Shown here: piece by piece, positions 8,384 to 13,189 of the stretch
Numbering within the stretch: the stretch's first letter is position 1
Layout: each line of letters starts with the position of its first letter
Made by a program: the position numbers and the translations under genes
Source: Burkholderiales bacterium
GTDB lineage: Bacteria; Pseudomonadota; Gammaproteobacteria; Burkholderiales; Burkholderiaceae_C
Length of the DNA stretch: 13,189 nucleotides
NCBI GenBank assembly: GCA_006227785.1
Contig: SBFU01000179.1
Span: 1 to 13,189, forward strand
Direction of reading: 5' to 3'
Notes under the pieces: model-generated
Seen by the model: the letters and a program-made list of their open reading frames with translations, nothing else
The model's database searches: none
Told to the model about the DNA's origin: nothing

Positions 8384-8512
8384 GGACTCCCCCCTGCGCC
8401 GCGTAGCGGCTTCCCCCCTCTCTGGCGCCTCCGGCTTGGAGGGGGGACGCGCCTTCGGGCCGGCGTAGCCGGACCCTGGGCGCCGCTTGGCTGAGATACC
8501 ACGCGCTCCGGC
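8384..8512. repeat. GC-rich three-hairpin intergenic element between frcB and frcC
   Basis: Directly after the frcB stop come three hairpins. The first is GCCGC-GTA-GCGGC (8398-8410). The second pairs TCCCCCCTC (8412-8420) with GAGGGGGGA (8439-8447), a perfect 9-bp stem with an 18-base loop. The third is GGG-CCGGC-GTA-GCCGG-(A)-CCC (8457-8476), an 8-bp stem with one bulge. GGCGCC occurs at 8424-8429 and again at 8479-8484. The overall string looks like an intergenic repeat I associate with Comamonadaceae genomes. No T-run follows, so it is not a standard terminator. A role like the REP elements between malE and malF (mRNA 3'-end protection) is plausible. Confidence 0.65.
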
Positions 8513-8543
8513 ATGGCCTTTGGTACGGCCCATCTTCCTCACC

Positions 8544-8548
8544 AGGAG
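8544..8548 (+). promoter_or_regulatory. Shine-Dalgarno that sets the frcC start at a TTG codon
   Basis: AGGAG sits 6 bases before the TTG at 8555. The upstream in-frame ATG at 8513 has no purine-rich run before it and lies at the edge of the hairpin element. This site therefore decides the start. Confidence 0.7.
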
Positions 8549-8554
8549 AGTCTC

Positions 8555-9514
8555 TTGAACACACTCACCTCCAAACTGCCGCCGATCGGCACGCTCGGGC
8601 CGGCGGTGGCGCTGGTGCTGGCCTGCGCCTTCTTTGCCACCCAGAGCGACCGTTTTCTGACGTCGCAGAACTTTGCGCTGATCCTGCAGCAGGTGATGGT
8701 GGTGGCGGTGATCGCCATCGGCCAGACCTTGATCATCCTCACGGCCGGCATCGACCTCTCGTGCGGGATGATCATGGCCCTGGGCGGCATCGTGATGACC
8801 AAGGTGGCGGCCGACTACGGTTTGTCGGCGCCGGTGGCCATTGCCTGCGGCATCGGCGTGACCACGCTGTTCGGCCTGCTCAATGGGCTGCTGGTGACCA
8901 AGGTCAAGCTGCCGCCTTTCATCGTGACGCTCGGCACGCTGAACATCGCCTTCGCGGCCACGCAGCTGTATTCCAATTCGCAAACCGTCACCGACATCCC
9001 TGACGGCATGCTGGTGCTGGGCAACACCTTCCGCATCGGCGACACCGCGGTTGTCTGGGGCGCGGTGCTGATGCTGTTCCTGTACCTGGTGGTCTGGGTG
9101 GGGCTGCGCGAAACGGCGCCCGGTCGCCATGTCTATGCGGTGGGCAACAACCCCGAAGCCACCCGCCTGACCGGCATCTCGACCGATAGGGTGCTGCTGG
9201 GCGTGTATGCGCTGGCAGGTGTGTTCTACGGCATTGCCTCGCTGCTGAGCGTGGCCCGCACCGGTGCCGGTGACCCCAATGCGGGGCAGACCGAGAACCT
9301 GGACGCCATCACCGCGGTGGTGCTGGGCGGCACCAGCCTGTTCGGTGGCCGCGGCCTCATCATCGGCACCCTGGTGGGCGCATTGATTGTGGGTGTGTTC
9401 CGCAATGGCCTGACGTTGATGGGGGTGTCCTCGGTGTACCAGATTCTGGTGACCGGCATTCTGGTCATCCTGGCGGTGGCCACCGACCAACTCTCTCGCA
9501 AGGGGGCTCGCTGA
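8555..9514 (+). CDS. frcC: Fructose-type ABC transporter, permease
   Basis: Inner-membrane permease of the CUT2 (BPD_transp_2, RbsC-like) family, which forms the sugar channel as a dimer. From the TTG start it has 319 residues, with hydrophobic segments throughout (for example 15-29, 47-64 and others up to the C-terminus), consistent with 8-10 membrane spans. Family marks are LTAGIDLSCG (62-71), NGLLVTKVKLPPFIVTLGTL, AVGNNPEATRLTGI and the cytoplasmic coupling region AVVLGGTSLFGGRG, which contacts the ATPase. The TTG at 8555 is chosen over the ATG at 8513 because of the well-spaced AGGAG. The longer form would add 14 residues with no transmembrane or family content. The stop is 2 bp before the ATPase start, so these two subunits are probably translated together in fixed ratio. 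Confidence 0.9.
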   Translation: MNTLTSKLPPIGTLGPAVALVLACAFFATQSDRFLTSQNFALILQQVMVVAVIAIGQTLIILTAGIDLSCGMIMALGGIVMTKVAADYGLSAPVAIACGIGVTTLFGLLNGLLVTKVKLPPFIVTLGTLNIAFAATQLYSNSQTVTDIPDGMLVLGNTFRIGDTAVVWGAVLMLFLYLVVWVGLRETAPGRHVYAVGNNPEATRLTGISTDRVLLGVYALAGVFYGIASLLSVARTGAGDPNAGQTENLDAITAVVLGGTSLFGGRGLIIGTLVGALIVGVFRNGLTLMGVSSVYQILVTGILVILAVATDQLSRKGAR

Positions 9515-9516
9515 CC

Positions 9517-10314
9517 ATGAACGCCCAATCCGCTCCATTGGTGATGCAGGCCAAGGGCCTGGTCAAGCGCTACGGACAGGTCACGGCCCTGGACGGCGCC
9601 GATTTCGAATTGCGTGCCGGCGAAATCCTGGCCGTGATCGGTGACAACGGCGCCGGCAAGTCCAGCCTGATCAAGGCGCTCTCGGGTGCCACCATTCCTG
9701 ACGAGGGCGAGATCTTTCTGGATGGCCAGAAGATCCAGTTCAAGAGCCCGATCGACGCCCGCCGTGCCGGCATCGAAACCGTGTACCAGGACCTGGCCGT
9801 CGCACCGGCCATGACCATTGCAGAGAACCTGTTCCTGGGTCGGGAGATCCGCCGTCCCGGCTTCCTGGGCCGCGTGCTGCAGATGATCGACAAGAAGAAG
9901 ATGCTGGAGGAGAGCATTGCGCGCATGAACGACCTCAAAGTCGGTATCCGTTCGATGACGCAGGCCGTGGAGACGCTCTCGGGTGGCCAGCGCCAGTGCG
10001 TGGCGGTGGCGCGCGCGGCGGCCTTCGCGCAGCACGTGGTCATCATGGACGAGCCGACCGCCGCCCTGGGCGTGAAGGAAGGCAACATGGTGCTGGAACT
10101 GATCCGGCGCGTGCGTGACAAGGGTCTGCCGGTCATCCTGATCAGCCACAACATGCCGCACGTGTTCGAAATCGCCGACCGCATCCACATTGCCCGCCTG
10201 GGCAAGCGGGCCGCGGTGGTGAACCCGAAGAAGATCAGCATGAGCGACACGGTGGCCGTCATGACCGGTGCGAAGTCAGTGGCCGATCTCCCTCCGGAAG
10301 TACTGGCCCACTGA
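9517..10314 (+). CDS. frcA: Fructose-type ABC transporter, ATP-binding protein
   Basis: Cytoplasmic ATPase that drives sugar import through the permease. It has 265 residues with one nucleotide-binding domain: Walker A GDNGAGKSS (42-50), Q-loop Gln91 in VYQDLAVAP, signature LSGGQRQ (154-160), Walker B HVVIMDEPTAA with Asp178-Glu179, and the switch His211 in ISHNM. Most ribose/galactose-type CUT2 importers use a duplicated ATPase of about 500 residues (RbsA, MglA). A single-domain protein of this length is the arrangement of FrcA from Sinorhizobium, which supports the fructose call. All catalytic motifs are intact. It starts 2 bp after the permease stop. Confidence 0.92.
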   Translation: MNAQSAPLVMQAKGLVKRYGQVTALDGADFELRAGEILAVIGDNGAGKSSLIKALSGATIPDEGEIFLDGQKIQFKSPIDARRAGIETVYQDLAVAPAMTIAENLFLGREIRRPGFLGRVLQMIDKKKMLEESIARMNDLKVGIRSMTQAVETLSGGQRQCVAVARAAAFAQHVVIMDEPTAALGVKEGNMVLELIRRVRDKGLPVILISHNMPHVFEIADRIHIARLGKRAAVVNPKKISMSDTVAVMTGAKSVADLPPEVLAH

Positions 10315-10433
10315 CCCTATGCCCACCCCCGCCGCGCTTCGCGCGACCCCCTCAAGGGGGCAACACCAGCGGCCCGGCAAAGCCGGTTCCGCGGTGTTCT
10401 GGACCAATGCACCGCCATCGTTGAAAGACGCCC
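10315..10433. repeat. GC-rich three-hairpin intergenic element between frcA and the FucU-like gene
   Basis: The 119-bp gap holds CGCGC-TTC-GCGCG (10333-10345) and CCCCC-TCAA-GGGGG (10347-10360). The third hairpin is large, 10362-10398: AACACC-(A)-GCGG pairs with CCGC-GGTGTT around an inner CCGGC-AAA-GCCGG. The order and kind of hairpins parallel the element after frcB although the bases differ. The string resembles intergenic repeats I associate with Comamonadaceae. There is no T-run. It could weaken transcription of the last two genes or protect the upstream message. Confidence 0.65.
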
Positions 10434-10886
10434 ATGCTCAAAGGCATTGACCCCCTGCTCAGTCCGGAGCTGCTCAAGCTGCTGGCCGAGATGGGGCACG
10501 ACGACGCCGTTGTGCTGGCCGATGCCAACTTCACCGCCATGAGCCTGGGGGCTGGCAAGCCGGTGCTGCGTCTGCCTGGTGCGGGCATGGCTCGCACCAT
10601 GGATGCGGTGGTCAGCGTGCTGCCGCTGGCCGAGGATGTGCCGCACCCGGTGGCCTACATGCAGGTGGGCGGAACCGAGCCCGGTTACCGTTCGGCCTTG
10701 CAGCGGGAAACCCTGGCGGTGCTGGCGCGCCATGGTGTGCGCGAAGGGCAGGCCGAAGCGGTGGAGCGTCATGCTTTCTACGCGCGCGCAAGGCAGGCCT
10801 ACGCCATCGTGGTCACCGGGGAGCTCGAACCCTGGGGCAACTTCCTGCTGCGCAAGGGCGTGCTAGGCTTGGCGCTTCGCCCCTGA
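10434..10886 (+). CDS. RbsD/FucU-family sugar mutarotase/pyranase
   Basis: A 150-residue cytosolic protein of the RbsD/FucU family, whose members interconvert anomers or ring forms of free sugars before phosphorylation. The N-terminus (MLKGIDPLLSPELLKLLAEMGH) and C-terminus (AFYARARQAYAIVVTGE..PWGNFLLRKGV) follow E. coli FucU closely; the family's catalytic His is present as His22. GHDD replaces the GHGD seen in FucU and DANF (30-33) replaces DAHF, so the pocket is not identical. No fucose or ribose genes are present. In this cluster the likely substrate is fructose, whose pyranose form dominates in solution while fructokinases use the furanose. That substrate is inference. The ATG at 10434 has only a weak GAAAGA upstream. 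The ROK regulator gene follows 28 bp after the stop. Confidence 0.85.
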   Translation: MLKGIDPLLSPELLKLLAEMGHDDAVVLADANFTAMSLGAGKPVLRLPGAGMARTMDAVVSVLPLAEDVPHPVAYMQVGGTEPGYRSALQRETLAVLARHGVREGQAEAVERHAFYARARQAYAIVVTGELEPWGNFLLRKGVLGLALRP

Positions 10887-10914
10887 ACACCGCGCGTGCG
10901 CCGCCGTCTGACCT

Positions 10915-12156
10915 GTGAACCCCGTAGACACCGTCATCCACGAAACGCCGCCGGCAGCCCCGTTGCGCTTGCGCCCGCGTGGCTCCAACCAGATCGGGGT
11001 GCGGCAGTTCAATGAGCGGGTGGTGCTGCAGTCGCTGCGCACCCACGGCAGCCTGCCCAAGGCCGAACTTGCCCGCCTGACCGGCCTGACGGCGCAGGCC
11101 ATCGGTCTGATCACCGCCCGGCTCGATGACGACGGCCTTCTGGTGCGCGGCGCGCCGGTGCGAGGCAAGGTCGGACAGCCCTCGGTGCCGATTGGCCTCA
11201 ATCCCGATGGGGCGTTCGCCATCGGCATCAAGGTCGGGCGCCGCAGCGCCGACTGGCTGCTGGTCGACTTCACCGGCCATGTGCGCCAGCGGCGTGTGCT
11301 GGACTACGCCTTTCCGGACAGCCAGGTGCTCCTGCCCGCGATCCGGGCCCACCTGGACGACCTGCTCGACGGCCTCGGCCCGCTGCGCGGGCGGGTGGTC
11401 GGTGTGGGGGTGGCCGCCCCGTTCCAGCTGGGCGGCTGGCACCGCATGCTGGGCCTGACGGAGACCCAGGCCGAGGCCTGGAACCACATGGACCTGGCGG
11501 CCGAGGTGCAAGGCATGACCGATCTGCCGGTGAGCTTCGCCAAGGACACCGCGGCTGCCTGTGTGGCCGAGCTGCTGCAGGGGCGCGGTCGGGATCTGCG
11601 CAGCTACCTTTACCTGTTCCTGGACACCTTTGTCGGTGGTGGCCTGGTGCTGAACTCGCACCTGCACCGCGGCCTGCACGGCAATGCCGGTGCGGTGGCT
11701 TCGCTGCCTTTGCGCACCGCCAGCGGCGACGAGGCCGACAGGCCGCCGCAGCTCCTCAGCCTGGCCTCTTTGTGGGATCTGGAACAGCGCTTTCGTGCAC
11801 ACGGTCTGGAGCCCATGGCGGCCTACGACGATCGGGCGCTGCAGTCGCCCTGGCAGCCCCACACCCAGGCCTGGGTTTCACAGGCCGCGCTGGCGCTGGC
11901 CCAGTGCATCGTCTCGGGCACGGCCTTTCTCGATGTCGAGGCGGTGGTGATGGACGGGGCGGTGGCACCCACCTTGCTCCAGGCGCTGCACACACAGACG
12001 GCGCAGGCGCTTCGGTCCTACAACTGGGAGGGTCTGCTGCACCCGCCCCGGCTGGAACTGGGCAGCATCGGTTCGGATGCCCGGGCACTGGGCGGTGCCC
12101 TGCTGCCACTGCATGCCTGTTTCGCGCCCGATCAGGACCTGTTCCTCAAGGTCTGA
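10915..12156 (+). CDS. ROK-family transcriptional regulator of the sugar operon
   Basis: A 413-residue DNA-binding protein of the ROK family (repressor, ORF, kinase). Residues about 28-80 form a winged helix-turn-helix (GSLPKAELARLTGLTAQAIGLITARLDDDGLL). The rest is an actin-like ROK domain with Asp211 in AKDTAAA at the kinase-aspartate position and the glycine-rich VGGGLVLNSHLHRGLHGNAG (240-259). The usual zinc motif CxCGxxGCxE is absent, and the expected Glu and His after GNAG are replaced (GNAGAVASLPL). It is therefore probably a regulator only, with an atypical effector site. The start is a GTG at 10915: an in-frame TGA at 10909 closes the frame upstream and no ATG precedes the helix-turn-helix, though no clear ribosome-binding site is visible. 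As the last gene of the operon it likely controls it through the inverted repeat at 7250-7266. Confidence 0.88.
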   Translation: MNPVDTVIHETPPAAPLRLRPRGSNQIGVRQFNERVVLQSLRTHGSLPKAELARLTGLTAQAIGLITARLDDDGLLVRGAPVRGKVGQPSVPIGLNPDGAFAIGIKVGRRSADWLLVDFTGHVRQRRVLDYAFPDSQVLLPAIRAHLDDLLDGLGPLRGRVVGVGVAAPFQLGGWHRMLGLTETQAEAWNHMDLAAEVQGMTDLPVSFAKDTAAACVAELLQGRGRDLRSYLYLFLDTFVGGGLVLNSHLHRGLHGNAGAVASLPLRTASGDEADRPPQLLSLASLWDLEQRFRAHGLEPMAAYDDRALQSPWQPHTQAWVSQAALALAQCIVSGTAFLDVEAVVMDGAVAPTLLQALHTQTAQALRSYNWEGLLHPPRLELGSIGSDARALGGALLPLHACFAPDQDLFLKV

Positions 12157-12172
12157 CGGCGGGTGTGGCGGC

Positions 12173-13189
<1,017 letters not shown>

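Noticed and set aside
7289..9538. 749-codon open frame on the minus strand, antisense to frcB and frcC
   Set aside because: Low-complexity His/Gln/Arg/Gly-rich product crossing two well-supported genes and a hairpin element; no motif or ribosome-binding site.
7379..10886. Reading the transporter operon as a ribose (rbs) system because of the RbsD-like gene
   Set aside because: The ATPase is single-domain rather than the duplicated RbsA type, the mutarotase resembles FucU more than RbsD, and the kinase has the GEALID fructokinase-type start. Fructose fits better, though specificity is not proven.
10813..11862. 349-codon minus-strand open frame opposite the ROK regulator
   Set aside because: No recognisable domain; it spans the end of the mutarotase gene and the ROK gene in antisense, a composition artefact.
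12157..12172. Bidirectional terminator between the ROK regulator and pgm
   Set aside because: Only 16 bp separate the stops, and I find no stem with a T-run there or in the flanking codons.

Overview
The window is about 13.2 kb of GC-rich DNA, densely coded, carrying twelve protein genes of one carbohydrate theme. Protein content and two characteristic GC-rich intergenic hairpin elements point to a betaproteobacterium of the order Burkholderiales, most likely family Comamonadaceae (Acidovorax/Hydrogenophaga/Rhodoferax type). This placement is from recognition of the sequence, not from a search.

Left block, minus strand (read right to left): a PfkB-type fructokinase (7246-6239), then zwf, pgl, edd, eda and pgi (6107 to beyond base 1). 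zwf-pgl overlap by one base, pgl-edd are 2 bp apart and edd-eda 16 bp apart, so these four form a tight Entner-Doudoroff operon. pgi follows after 74 bp and runs off the left edge. A HexR-like palindrome lies in the 131 bp before zwf.

Right block, plus strand: an ABC importer of the fructose (FrcBCA) type, made of a binding protein (7379-8383), a permease (8555-9514, TTG start) and a single-domain ATPase (9517-10314). It is followed by a RbsD/FucU-family sugar mutarotase (10434-10886) and a ROK-family regulator (10915-12156). Two three-hairpin GC-rich elements sit in this operon, one on each side of the permease-ATPase pair. A phosphoglucomutase gene (pgm, minus strand, 5' end outside the window) converges on the regulator.

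The kinase gene and the transporter operon diverge from a 132-bp region. It holds a perfect 6-5-6 inverted repeat and two face-to-face promoters that appear to share one palindromic -10 box.

Taken together: fructose enters through FrcBCA, may have its ring form interconverted by the FucU-like protein, is phosphorylated to fructose-6-P, isomerised by Pgi to glucose-6-P, and passes through Zwf-Pgl-Edd-Eda to pyruvate and glyceraldehyde-3-P. Pgm connects glucose-6-P with glucose-1-P. Every step from uptake to the C3 products is therefore encoded here without a phosphofructokinase. I see no RNA genes, CRISPR arrays, insertion sequences, phage genes or defence genes. No stretch over 300 bp lacks a gene; the longest gaps are 171, 132, 131 and 119 bp, and each is annotated. 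The window is a well-organised metabolic locus. Its less ordinary parts are the regulatory architecture, the hairpin elements, the FucU-like protein in a fructose setting, and a ROK regulator without the usual zinc motif.
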